Below the pieces are notes generated by a model. It was not told the origin of the DNA and made no database searches. It saw nothing but the letters and a program-made list of their open reading frames with translations. From contig JAIKYL010000154.1 in NCBI GenBank assembly GCA_024683255.1, positions 1 to 12,886 on the forward strand: a stretch of DNA of 12,886 nucleotides, written 5' to 3'. Positions 6,685 to 12,886 of this stretch are shown here, piece after piece. The DNA comes from Bacteroidales bacterium. Lineage in GTDB: Bacteria > Bacteroidota > Bacteroidia > Bacteroidales > UBA932. Positions within the stretch are counted from its first letter, which is position 1. Every line of letters starts with the position of its first letter. A program made the position numbers and the translations under genes.

Positions 6685-7532
6685 CGTCCTTTGGCCATCC
6701 GCTTAAGGTCGTCGGAGAGGAAGCCCACGCCGTTGTGATTGGAAATCTTGTGGCGGCGGAGATAATAGAGGGTGTGGGTATTTGCATCCACCAGCATCTT
6801 GTAGCACCAGGTGTCGTTGTTGGGAGCTGCGGGGGCAATCACAAAGCCTACCAGGGTATTGTAGGAGCCCAGCTGGAACATCCTGTCGGCCTCTTCCTCG
6901 TCGTCGCAGAGGAGGATATCGTCGTTCAGGTACTTCTCACCGTCCCTTTCCGTAACCTGCATGGAGATGTCCGAAAGGGCCAGGTAAATGCGCTTGTTCT
7001 TGCCGTCCTGGGCATATTTCTCGTTGAACCAGCCGTCCATCTGGTAAGCGGTCTTTTCGCTTTCCTTGGCGGCCAGGGCGAATTCCTGGACTGCGCCTAC
7101 CAGTGCGCCCAGATACAGCAGTTCCCGTCCGCTGTTACCTTCGGCCGCACAGACCGGCAGGGAAATGATTTCCGGCATCTTACCCATGCCGGCGGAGGCG
7201 GCGGGGTCTCCCTTCACCAGGGTGAGGAAGGTGATGCCTGCCTCTGCATTGTCCTTGGAAGCGGAGTCTGCCAGCAGGAGGAAATAATACTGGTCCGAGG
7301 TCTTGCGGGCTTCGAATTCGGCGGGGGTGCAGAACTCAAAGGCCGATGCCTTCCACTGGTTGAGGACTTCCTGCTTGAGGGCGCCTGCCAGAATGGAATT
7401 ACCGGGAAGGACCACCTGGGTGACTTTGTCCGTGAAATCGTTCAGCCGGTATTTCCGGGTGGTGACGGTACCCTGGGCCAGCAGGGTGAGGGCCAGCAGG
7501 AGGGCGCTTATGCTTGCAACGAACTTTTTCAT
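6681..7532 (-). CDS. Exported protein of unknown function
   Basis: A 283-residue protein I do not recognise. Residues 1-20 (MKKFVASISALLLALTLLAQ) are a clear signal peptide without a lipoprotein cysteine, so it is probably periplasmic or outer-membrane associated. The rest is a mix of hydrophobic and charged segments without transmembrane helices or a catalytic motif I can name. Visible marks are a FLTLVKGDP segment, an acidic CDDEEEAD stretch (around 216-224), and a hydrophobic GFVIAPAAPNNDTWCYKML strand near 235-253. The ATG lies 12 bases after the TonB-like stop, and its own stop overlaps the M16 peptidase start by ATGA. That tight packing suggests it works with the TonB-like protein or the peptidase. 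Confidence 0.85.
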   Translation of the reverse strand: MKKFVASISALLLALTLLAQGTVTTRKYRLNDFTDKVTQVVLPGNSILAGALKQEVLNQWKASAFEFCTPAEFEARKTSDQYYFLLLADSASKDNAEAGITFLTLVKGDPAASAGMGKMPEIISLPVCAAEGNSGRELLYLGALVGAVQEFALAAKESEKTAYQMDGWFNEKYAQDGKNKRIYLALSDISMQVTERDGEKYLNDDILLCDDEEEADRMFQLGSYNTLVGFVIAPAAPNNDTWCYKMLVDANTHTLYYLRRHKISNHNGVGFLSDDLKRMAKGR

Positions 7533-7544
7533 CTCTTTATGGTT

Positions 7545-8255
7545 TTATTGTGCTATAAATGCGTATGTTATGGTACCAGCCTGCCGGGCGGGCGCGGTTT
7601 GCGAGGCCGAAAACTTGGACAGCCTTGCCGCACGGACCGCAAAGGTCCTCAGGCAGTTGTCCGCGGTGGAGATTCCATCATCCACCTTGGCATTTACCAC
7701 GGTTCCCCGGTTGTCCACCGTTATTATCACCGTTACCTCTCCGGCGCCGTAGCATCGGTAGGCCGGAATGGGGAGGTGGGAGGCTTTGCGCCCGTCCAAG
7801 CTCCAGGAAAGCACCGACGGCCCGCTGTACGGCTTGGGCTCATCTGCCTTGGAATCCTCCTTTTGCTGCGAGGGCGTTGCCACGTAGTCATCCGAGTCTT
7901 CCGTCCGGTGTTGTCCATCCTTCAAGTCCTGTGCCAGCCTTTCGGCTTCGCGGTACAGTTCATCGGCATTGGTTCCTCTGTCGTCCTTGAGCTGGGAGCG
8001 GTCCACCGCCACATTCCTTACGGGAACGCCCGCAGAGGCCGATATGAGGTTCTCCAGCAGCTGAGCGGCCGTTTCCTTGAGCTTCCGTTCCTCCCGGATG
8101 CGCTCCTGTTCCTCCTGCTGCGTAAAGTCCAGCACAAAGCTGTTTTCCCGCTGGACCTCGTAGCCTATCCTTACCAGCAGCAAGACGATAATCACCGCGA
8201 CATGAATAATCGCGGTGATATACAGTCCGGCTTTCTGGTCAGGACTCAGCTTCAT
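7545..8255 (-). CDS. TonB-like energy transducer
   Basis: A 236-residue inner-membrane anchored protein. A short cytoplasmic start is followed by one transmembrane helix (about 10-30, LYITAIIHVAVIIVLLLV). The periplasmic part has a charged, helical stretch (46-115, Glu/Arg/Lys-rich) and a variable linker. It ends with a TonB_C-like domain (about 160-236) with the strands VTVIITVDNRGTVVNAKV and GTITYAFIAQ. This layout is common among Bacteroidota TonB-family proteins, which pass energy from ExbB/ExbD to outer-membrane transporters; a TolA-like envelope role is an alternative. The linker has little of the Pro-Lys repeat of classical TonB. Its ATG overlaps the udk stop (ATGA), so translation is probably coupled to udk. 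Confidence 0.85.
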   Translation of the reverse strand: MKLSPDQKAGLYITAIIHVAVIIVLLLVRIGYEVQRENSFVLDFTQQEEQERIREERKLKETAAQLLENLISASAGVPVRNVAVDRSQLKDDRGTNADELYREAERLAQDLKDGQHRTEDSDDYVATPSQQKEDSKADEPKPYSGPSVLSWSLDGRKASHLPIPAYRCYGAGEVTVIITVDNRGTVVNAKVDDGISTADNCLRTFAVRAARLSKFSASQTAPARQAGTITYAFIAQ

Positions 8256-8890
8256 CCATTTTTCTTTTTCTTTCCGCGCTTCTGTTTAAGCGCCTTTTCC
8301 ACTGTGGTGGTGAGCACGTCAATGGCCACCTTGTTGTGCCCGCCCTGCGGGACAATGATATCGGCATAACGCTTGGAGGGTTCGATGAACTGCAGGTGCA
8401 TGGGTTTCACCGTGTCGCAGTAGTGCTCGATGGCGGTCTCTATGTTGCGCCCGCGTTCCGCGATGTCCCGGACAATGATGCGGAGCACCCTGTCGTCGTC
8501 ATCGGCATCCACGAAGATCTTGATGTTCATCTGGTCCCGGAGCTCCTTGCAGGTGAAGATGAGGATGCCTTCCACAATGATCACATCGGCCGGCTCCACC
8601 GTGACGGTTTCCGTAGTGGAACGGGAGCAGGTGATGTACGAATACACGGGCTGCTCCACGGTTTTTCCGGACTTGAGTTCCCGGATCTGCTGGCACATGA
8701 GCTTCCAGTCAATGGCATCCGGATGGTCAAAGTTGATATTCTTCCGCTCCTCCACGGGAACATGGCTGGAATCCTTGTAATAGGAATCCTGCGGAATAAC
8801 AACAACACGTCCCTGCAATTGCTGGGTGATGGCCTTTACGACCGTTGTTTTACCTGAACCGGAACCTCCGGCAATACCGATAACTAACAT
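8252..8890 (-). CDS. udk: Uridine kinase
   Basis: A 212-residue cytoplasmic enzyme that phosphorylates uridine and cytidine with ATP or GTP in pyrimidine salvage. The P-loop GGSGSGKT is at 8-15, the nucleoside-site segment DSYYKD at 35-40, NFDHPDA at 53-59, VEGIL at 106-110, and the lid segment RDIAERGR near 141-148. Length and motifs fit the family throughout. The C-terminus is a lysine-rich tail (KQKRGKKKKNG). An AAGGA motif lies about nine bases before the ATG, more Shine-Dalgarno-like than most starts here. No promoter box is visible in the 93 bases upstream, so it may be read from asnS; a REP-like repeat lies in that gap. It heads a tightly packed cluster with TonB-like, unknown, M16 and DUF3108-like genes. 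Confidence 0.96.
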   Translation of the reverse strand: MLVIGIAGGSGSGKTTVVKAITQQLQGRVVVIPQDSYYKDSSHVPVEERKNINFDHPDAIDWKLMCQQIRELKSGKTVEQPVYSYITCSRSTTETVTVEPADVIIVEGILIFTCKELRDQMNIKIFVDADDDDRVLRIIVRDIAERGRNIETAIEHYCDTVKPMHLQFIEPSKRYADIIVPQGGHNKVAIDVLTTTVEKALKQKRGKKKKNG

Positions 8891-8915
8891 ATAATTAATT
8901 CCTTTTTTCTGTAAG

Positions 8916-8950
8916 TCCTCCCCTACGGTCAGGGGAGGATTTAGGAGGGG
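8916..8950. repeat. REP-like G-rich/C-rich palindromic intergenic repeat
   Basis: TCCTCCCCT (8916-8924) and AGGGGAGGA (8931-8939) form a perfect 9-bp inverted repeat with loop ACGGTC, followed by TTTAGGAGGGG, a second copy of the G-rich motif. No T run follows. Such GGGGAGG...GGAGGGG palindromes are, from memory, common between genes in Bacteroidota genomes. A transcript-stabilising or 3'-end hairpin between asnS and udk is an alternative. Confidence 0.7.
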
Positions 8951-8966
8951 TAATCGTTAAAGCAGG

Positions 8967-8987
8967 TTAAAAACGCTGGGTTTTTAA
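8967..8987 (-). terminator. Weak AT-rich hairpin at the asnS stop codon
   Basis: TTAAAAAC and GTTTTTAA flank a 5-base loop; read on the minus strand the hairpin begins inside the asnS stop codon and its T run lies in the 3' arm. The stem is nearly all A-T pairs, so termination would be leaky at best, which would allow read-through into udk. Confidence 0.3.
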
Positions 8988-10387
8988 AACTCGGCATTTT
9001 TGGGCGTTCTCGGGAACGGGATTACGTCACGGATGTTGGACATGCCGGTGACGAACAGGAGCAGGCGCTCGAAGCCCAGGCCGAAGCCGCTGTGGGGAAC
9101 GGTGCCGTAACGGCGGGTATCGATGTACCACTCCAGGTTCTTGCGGGACATGCCCAGCTCTTCAATCCTCTGCTCCAGCTTCTCCAGGGAGGCCTCGCGC
9201 TCACTTCCGCCGATGATTTCTCCGATCTTGGGGAACAGTACGTCCATACCGCGGACCGTCCGACCATCCTCGTTCTGCTTCATGTAGAAGGCCTTGATAT
9301 CCTTGGGGAAGTCCGTGAGGATCACGGGTTTCCCGAAGTGCTTCTCTACAAGGTAGCGTTCGTGCTCGCTCTGGAAGTCCGTGCCCCAGTGCACCGGATA
9401 CTCGAACTGGACGCCGCTGGCGATGGCCTTTTCCAGGATGTCCACGGCTTCCGTGTAAGTAACCTTCTGGAAGGGGATACCCAGGACGCCCTGCATGCGT
9501 TCGATGAGGCCGTCGTCGTATTTGCTGTTGAGGAATTTAAGGTCGTCCATGCAGTTGTCAAGGGCGTACTGGACCAGGTACTTCACAAACTCTTCGGCCA
9601 GGGCCATATCGTCCTGGATGTCGTAGAAAGCCATTTCCGGCTCAATCATCCAGAATTCCGCCAGGTGGCGCGGGGTGTTGGAATTCTCTGCACGGAAGGT
9701 GGGGCCGAAGGTGTAGATTTCACCAACAGCCGTTGCACCCAGTTCTCCTTCCAGCTGGCCGGAAACGGTGAGGGAGGTCTTCTTGCCGAAGAAATCCTTG
9801 CCGAAATCCACATTGCCCTTCTTGTCCAGCGGGATGTTCTTGAGGTCCAGGGTGGTTACCTGGAACATGTCTCCTGCACCCTCCGCATCGCTTTCCGTGA
9901 TGAGCGGGGTATGCAGATACACGAAGCCCTTCTCGTTGAAGAACTTATGGATGGCAAAAGCCATAGCGTTACGTATTCGCAGCACTGCGCCAAAGGTATT
10001 GGTCCTAAGGCGCATATGTGCTACGCTACGAAGATATTCCAGCGTGGTATCCTTCTTCTGGAGCGGGAAGCGCATAGGGTCGCATTCGCCCAGCACTTCA
10101 ATCTCCGAAGCCTGGATTTCCACCGCCTGCCCACTGCCGATAGAGGCCGTGAGTCGTCCTTTCACCGCCAGCGAGGCTCCAGTGGTAATGCGCTTGAACA
10201 GCTCTTCGTCGAAGAGTTCCGCATTGGCCACTATCTGGATATTATTGATGGTGGAACCGTCGTTAAGGGCGATGAATTTAACCTGCTTATTGCCTCTTTT
10301 GGTGCGAACCCACCCCTTGGCTAGAACTTCCTTGCCCGGCTCCATGGCCAGCAAGGCCTTAATCTTGGTCCTTTTCAAAGTTTCCAT
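8984..10387 (-). CDS. asnS: Asparagine--tRNA ligase
   Basis: A 467-residue class IIb aminoacyl-tRNA synthetase that charges tRNA-Asn with asparagine. Residues 15-100 form the N-terminal OB-fold anticodon-binding domain ([19 protein letters not shown]). The catalytic domain follows, with [16 protein letters not shown] at 160-175, [10 protein letters not shown] at 206-215, motif 2 [15 protein letters not shown] at 231-245, and motif 3 [12 protein letters not shown] at 434-445. The AsnRS-type ending is [11 protein letters not shown]. The DMFQV and SGQLEGE signatures favour AsnRS over AspRS. Length is normal for the bacterial enzyme. It is the first gene after a well-formed promoter (10408-10439); a weak hairpin overlaps its stop codon. 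Confidence 0.97.
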   Translation of the reverse strand: METLKRTKIKALLAMEPGKEVLAKGWVRTKRGNKQVKFIALNDGSTINNIQIVANAELFDEELFKRITTGASLAVKGRLTASIGSGQAVEIQASEIEVLGECDPMRFPLQKKDTTLEYLRSVAHMRLRTNTFGAVLRIRNAMAFAIHKFFNEKGFVYLHTPLITESDAEGAGDMFQVTTLDLKNIPLDKKGNVDFGKDFFGKKTSLTVSGQLEGELGATAVGEIYTFGPTFRAENSNTPRHLAEFWMIEPEMAFYDIQDDMALAEEFVKYLVQYALDNCMDDLKFLNSKYDDGLIERMQGVLGIPFQKVTYTEAVDILEKAIASGVQFEYPVHWGTDFQSEHERYLVEKHFGKPVILTDFPKDIKAFYMKQNEDGRTVRGMDVLFPKIGEIIGGSEREASLEKLEQRIEELGMSRKNLEWYIDTRRYGTVPHSGFGLGFERLLLFVTGMSNIRDVIPFPRTPKNAEF

Positions 10388-10407
10388 ATTATCTGTGTAT
10401 AATCATA

Positions 10408-10439
10408 CAAAGATAATATTTCTTCCCCAAATGGACAAC
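10408..10439 (-). promoter_or_regulatory. Predicted promoter of asnS
   Basis: On the minus strand TATCTTTG (10415-10408) matches the -7 consensus TAnnTTTG perfectly, and GTTG (10439-10436) lies 20 bases upstream, three of four bases of the -33 box TTTG. The start of transcription would fall near 10400, about 15 bases before the asnS ATG. Confidence 0.65.
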
Positions 10440-10455
10440 CTGCAGGCGGGTTTTC

Positions 10456-10890
10456 TTACTTAATGAGTATCAGATAGTAATCTTTGTAGAAAGAGCGGGT
10501 TCTTCTGATCCTGCATTTGAGCCGGTTTTTCCGGGAATAGAGGATGGATTTTTCCCGGAGCCCAAGCAGTCGGGCAATGAGGTCGTTGTTAAAACCTACG
10601 GCGAGGTAACAGTAGAGTCGGAAGTTGTCCGGGCCGATGTTGGGGATGTCGTCCTCCAGATGCACCAGCACGTTGTTGAAATGTTGGTTGATGTCCCTCA
10701 CCAGGGACCCCATGCCGTCGCTCCCGCCGTAGACCCTTTCCAGGATCCGTCCGGTACGGAGAATGAGCCTTTGGTCGGTCCATTTTTGCTCGTCCGCTTC
10801 ACACCAGACATCCAGCAGTCGGCCGATATCCATATAGGAACGGCGATAGATCTGGACCTGTTGGAACCACTCATCCCTTGTGGGATGCAC
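10456..10890 (-). CDS. Small helix-turn-helix protein, possibly with a disrupted start
   Basis: A 144-residue reading frame if started at GTG 10890. Residues 60-130 resemble the C-terminal DNA-binding tail of Bacteroidota TPR/transmembrane regulators: an amphipathic helix (LVRDINQHFNNVLVHLEDD), then NFRLYCYLAVGFNNDLIARLLG and SRKNRLKCRIRRT, a LuxR/sigma-4-like helix-turn-helix. No TPR repeats or membrane helix are present, so it is a stand-alone form or a remnant. The start is doubtful. An ATG at 10924 opens MKTLKK but runs out of frame after an A8 tract; with one A fewer it would read on as MKTLKKSGKPEVHPTRDEW into this protein. Alternative starts are GTG 10890 or an internal ATG at 10833. 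It follows the exb terminator, no clear promoter box is seen, and the target genes are unknown. Confidence 0.65.
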   Translation of the reverse strand: MHPTRDEWFQQVQIYRRSYMDIGRLLDVWCEADEQKWTDQRLILRTGRILERVYGGSDGMGSLVRDINQHFNNVLVHLEDDIPNIGPDNFRLYCYLAVGFNNDLIARLLGLREKSILYSRKNRLKCRIRRTRSFYKDYYLILIK

Positions 10891-10905
10891 TTCGGGCTTG
10901 CCCGA

Positions 10906-10913
10906 TTTTTTTT
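10906..10913 (-). repeat. A8 homopolymer tract at the start of the helix-turn-helix gene
   Basis: Eight consecutive A on the coding (minus) strand lie between the ATG at 10924 and the open frame of the regulator. With eight A the ATG frame stops after 17 codons (TGA at 10873-10871). With seven A it would join the 144-residue frame without a break. It may be an assembly error, a phase-variable tract, a slippage site or a mutation. Confidence 0.75.
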
Positions 10914-10949
10914 AAAGTTTTCATGATGTTTGTAATTAAATTGTTATAC

Positions 10950-10980
10950 AAAAAAAGCAGCCCCGAAAGGCTGCTTTTTA
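10950..10980. terminator. Rho-independent terminator of the exb operon
   Basis: The arms AAAAAGCAGCC and GGCTGCTTTTT flank the 6-base loop CCGAAA. On the minus strand the stem is followed by seven T, and it lies about 30 bases after the last exbD stop. It is nearly symmetric and could also act on the plus strand. Confidence 0.92.
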
Positions 10981-11011
10981 ATTAGTTTAAAAAGATGTGA
11001 TCCCTTTGAGA

Positions 11012-11485
11012 TTACTCATTCCCGGGCTTGCGCGCGGCGTACATAATCTTAAGGGCGGAGCAGCGACGCAGCTCCTGCTTCACATCGGAAACGATACCCA
11101 TACGGACATCTTCGTCAACACGGAGGTTCACGGTCATGAGGGACCGCTCTGCCTCTGACATGGCGTCACGCTCGGAGGCGATGAAGTCACGGATGTCGGC
11201 GATGGTCTTGAAAGAATCGTTGAGCTGGATACGGGCATCGGTACCGTACAGGGCCTGATACTGGCGGGTGGGGCTACCGATGTTGATATTGGCAGTGAGG
11301 TCCTTTCTCTCCAGTTTGGCAACCTCAGATGCTTCCGGGAGCTTAACGAGAACCTTGTTCTCTGTCTCACGCATCTGGGTGGTCACCATGAAGAAGAACA
11401 GGAGCATGAACACGATATCGGAAAGGGAGTTGGACGATGCCTGAGGGACTTCCTTCTTATTGCTGGAACTTCCAAATTTTGACAT
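11012..11485 (-). CDS. ExbD/TolR-family biopolymer transport protein (second of two)
   Basis: A 157-residue subunit of a proton-driven inner-membrane channel. A short cytoplasmic start is followed by one transmembrane helix (about 20-38, SLSDIVFMLLFFFMVTT). It carries the conserved aspartate D23 that in ExbD/TolR/MotB relatives conducts protons. The remaining 115 residues are the periplasmic domain, which in relatives binds peptidoglycan or contacts TonB/TolA. The start at 11485 is fixed by an unusually strong Shine-Dalgarno motif (AGGAGGT, 7-base spacer) overlapping the stop of the preceding exbD. It is the last gene before the operon terminator. A TonB-type or Tol-type role cannot be decided from sequence alone. 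Confidence 0.93.
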   Translation of the reverse strand: MSKFGSSSNKKEVPQASSNSLSDIVFMLLFFFMVTTQMRETENKVLVKLPEASEVAKLERKDLTANINIGSPTRQYQALYGTDARIQLNDSFKTIADIRDFIASERDAMSEAERSLMTVNLRVDEDVRMGIVSDVKQELRRCSALKIMYAARKPGNE

Positions 11486-11492
11486 ATTCTTT

Positions 11493-11499
11493 ACCTCCT
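11493..11499 (-). promoter_or_regulatory. Strong Shine-Dalgarno site of the second exbD
   Basis: Read on the minus strand this is AGGAGGT, a full match to the anti-SD core, 7 bases before the ATG at 11485 and overlapping the TAG stop of the first exbD (11500-11498). Such sites are uncommon in Bacteroidota, whose ribosomes mostly do not use them, and the other starts in this window mostly lack one. Confidence 0.7.
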
Positions 11500-12067
11500 A
11501 TTTTTTACCGGTATCCTTAGGTTCTGCCTCGGAAATGTTCTGAGGAACAACCTTTTTCACAACGTCCTGCTGTTCTTCGTTCAGGCGGCTGAACTTCCTG
11601 CCGAATTCCTGCATGGCGAAGTCGTCACGGAGTTCGTTCACAGCCTTAACAAGTTCGTTCTGCACTGCGATGTAGGCCTGGTAGCTGGTACCACGGTCGT
11701 TCTGCAGGGAGATAACGCCCTTGGACTTCATGTAAGTCTTGCCGTTGGCCTCCACGGGTTCCGTTTCGGGAAGGTTGGGGTCATTGGTGGGGTTGGTGAG
11801 GAACTCTTTGATTTTTTCTTTCAAGAATGAGATGTCCATGGCTTCGCTACCGGCAAACAGCTTATCGGCAGAGTTGATTCTGACGATGATGATGTTACGA
11901 CGGTTAACCTTCTGATCCTGCTGCTGCTGATTGGCATCCGGGATCGGGGGAAGGCGACGCTGCAGACCGGACTGCTCACCCATGGTTGTTGTCATGAGGA
12001 AGTAGCAGAGCAGGAGGAATGCAATATCTGCCGTAGAACCGATTGCATTAAATTTTCTTCTTGCCAT
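11498..12067 (-). CDS. ExbD/TolR-family biopolymer transport protein (first of two)
   Basis: A 189-residue channel subunit. The transmembrane helix is at about 11-29 (STADIAFLLLCYFLMTTTM) with the proton-carrying aspartate at D14. The periplasmic part is longer than in the second exbD. A glutamine-rich, flexible segment (QQQQDQ) at about 47-52 is followed by the ExbD-like fold RRNIIIVRINSADKLF. There is then a loop containing NPTNDPNLPETEPVEANG, and a charged tail from about 150 to 189. The two ExbD proteins are clearly different and not a recent duplication. Paired unlike exbD genes downstream of exbB are a recurrent Bacteroidota arrangement. The ATG at 12067 lies 8 bases after the stop of the 4-TM gene, and no Shine-Dalgarno motif is visible. 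Confidence 0.9.
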   Translation of the reverse strand: MARRKFNAIGSTADIAFLLLCYFLMTTTMGEQSGLQRRLPPIPDANQQQQDQKVNRRNIIIVRINSADKLFAGSEAMDISFLKEKIKEFLTNPTNDPNLPETEPVEANGKTYMKSKGVISLQNDRGTSYQAYIAVQNELVKAVNELRDDFAMQEFGRKFSRLNEEQQDVVKKVVPQNISEAEPKDTGKK

Positions 12068-12075
12068 GGTTTCGT

Positions 12076-12534
12076 TTACTTTTTATTACGGATGGCGATG
12101 AACACCTCTGCAAAGATGATGGAGAGGATAGTGGCTCCACCCACCAGGTATGCGAGGTTGAGGACGGTGTCGGTCATCTTGAGTTCAGTAGCAGTGGGCG
12201 GCGTGGGCCCGGAATAACCGATGGCCGGAGCGCCGGAAGCGAGCAGGTAGCATATGCCGAAAAGGACGGCTGCTGCCAGGACGGCAATACCGATCTTGAT
12301 GAGACCCTTGGGATTGGTGGTAGCCGTCACATAAAGGCCCACGAGGATGACAGCTGCGAGAGCGATGCCAAGGACGATATATGCCCAGTAAAGCAACGGG
12401 TCCACAGTGCCATTGTCCTGTGCGACGGTTTTCGGAAATCCCTTAATCGAACCCCACACCAGCACGCCGACGCTCAGAATCATGAGGACCCAGAGGACGA
12501 TCTTGAATAATTTAGCGTATTTCTGGTTTTCCAT
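12076..12534 (-). CDS. Four-helix integral membrane protein of unknown function in the exb operon
   Basis: A 152-residue membrane protein with four predicted helices: about 10-30 (FKIVLWVLMILSVGVLVWG), 47-70, 79-99, and 123-147. A proline- and glycine-rich loop (101-117) lies between helices 3 and 4, and the protein ends in the basic RNKK. With the cytoplasmic side assigned by positive charges (KYAKLFK at the N-terminus, RNKK at the C-terminus), both ends would lie inside. I cannot name a domain family. It sits between exbB and the first exbD with gaps of 24 and 8 bases, so it is almost certainly co-expressed with the channel and may be an accessory subunit. The ATG at 12534 is the natural start. 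Confidence 0.85.
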   Translation of the reverse strand: MENQKYAKLFKIVLWVLMILSVGVLVWGSIKGFPKTVAQDNGTVDPLLYWAYIVLGIALAAVILVGLYVTATTNPKGLIKIGIAVLAAAVLFGICYLLASGAPAIGYSGPTPPTATELKMTDTVLNLAYLVGGATILSIIFAEVFIAIRNKK

Positions 12535-12558
12535 TGTTTGTGGAATTAAAGGGGTTGA

Positions 12559-12886
12559 TTATTTCTTGTTGTACTTAACCATGGTGTCCACGAAGCGGAT
12601 GGAAGAGTCTTCCATATCGATGGACAGGGAGTCGATCTTAGCGATGATGTAGTTGTAGAAAAGCTGAAGGATCATAGCAACGATGAGACCGCCCACGGTG
12701 GTGATGAGGGCCACCTTCATACCGCCGGCCACAACGTTCGGGGAAATATCACCGGCAGCCTGGATGGCGTCGAAGGCCTGGATCATACCGATAACGGTAC
12801 CAAGGAATCCCAGGGACGGGGCGATGGAAATGAACAGACCAATCCAGCTGAGGCCGTTCTCCATGAGGCTCATCTGAACACCGCCG
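12559..12886 (-). CDS. MotA/TolQ/ExbB proton channel family protein (partial, N-terminus beyond the window)
   Basis: The last 108 residues of an ExbB/TolQ-type channel subunit; the reading frame (G-G-V-Q-M-S...) continues past base 12886, so an internal methionine at 12873 is not the start. Two family helices are visible: GLFISIAPSLGFLGTVIGMI, and MKVALITTVGGLIVAMILQL. These include the conserved threonines of the LGTV and TTVGG segments that line the proton path in ExbB/TolQ. A cytoplasmic tail follows (SIDMEDSSIRFVDTMVKYNKK). It is the first visible gene of the exb cluster, 24 bases upstream of the 4-TM gene. Confidence 0.95.
   Translation of the reverse strand, partial: GGVQMSLMENGLSWIGLFISIAPSLGFLGTVIGMIQAFDAIQAAGDISPNVVAGGMKVALITTVGGLIVAMILQLFYNYIIAKIDSLSIDMEDSSIRFVDTMVKYNKK

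Noticed and set aside
6735..8369. Long plus-strand open frame (544 codons) opposite the udk, TonB-like and unknown exported genes
   Set aside because: It spans three well-supported minus-strand genes and their junctions, has no recognisable domain, and has the biased composition expected of an antisense frame in GC-rich DNA.
9092..10324. Plus-strand open frame of 410 codons inside asnS
   Set aside because: It lies wholly opposite a certain asparaginyl-tRNA synthetase gene; the frame is an antisense shadow.
10439..10456. Hairpin-like sequence AACCTGCAGGCGGGTTTTC after the helix-turn-helix gene
   Set aside because: The stem is 6 bp with one G-T pair, and the T run is on the plus strand, where no gene ends. 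On the minus strand, where it would need to act, no T run follows.

Overview
The window most likely comes from a GC-rich member of the Bacteroidales (phylum Bacteroidota). The evidence is convergent. Promoter-like TAnnTTTG boxes, the Bacteroidota -7 element, sit upstream of several genes, and most genes lack a Shine-Dalgarno sequence. The gene families are typical of the phylum: a DUF3127 protein, a long RecQ with an extra C-terminal module, a Bacteroidota-style TonB, an exbB/4-TM/exbD/exbD cluster, and the helix-turn-helix tail type common in Bacteroidota regulators. The genus cannot be read from the sequence.

Layout. (1) Positions 1-1096, plus strand: the tail of an unknown gene whose stop overlaps the start of a radical SAM/SPASM protein. 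(2) A hairpin shared by two converging genes (1099-1130), then a minus-strand pair made of an FKBP-type lipoprotein isomerase and a DUF3127 OB-fold protein with an SSB-like acidic tip. (3) A divergent intergenic region (2293-2464) with promoter-like boxes in both directions, then recQ on the plus strand. (4) A tight minus-strand cluster, transcribed udk, TonB-like, unknown secreted protein, M16 peptidase, DUF3108/TapB-like secreted protein, with two 4-base ATGA overlaps. asnS lies upstream of udk and has a good promoter of its own. (5) A small helix-turn-helix gene whose natural start appears to be cut off by an A8 tract. (6) A minus-strand proton-channel cluster, exbB (cut by the window edge), 4-TM protein, exbD, exbD, ending at a strong terminator at 10950-10980.

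How the parts fit. The ExbB/ExbD genes would form a proton-motive-force-driven channel in the inner membrane, and the TonB-like protein in cluster 4 is the kind of energy transducer such a channel drives. The M16 peptidase, the two exported proteins and the FKBP lipoprotein point to cell-envelope and protein-handling work. RecQ, DUF3127, AsnRS and uridine kinase are housekeeping functions. I see no phage, insertion sequence, CRISPR array, tRNA or rRNA.

No gene-free stretch exceeds 300 bases; the longest is 2293-2464. The points most worth a second look are the A8 tract ahead of the regulator gene, a perfect 20-bp inverted repeat carried in frame inside the M16 peptidase gene, the coupled radical SAM pair, the SSB-like tail on DUF3127, and the uncharacterised 4-TM protein built into the ExbB/ExbD operon.
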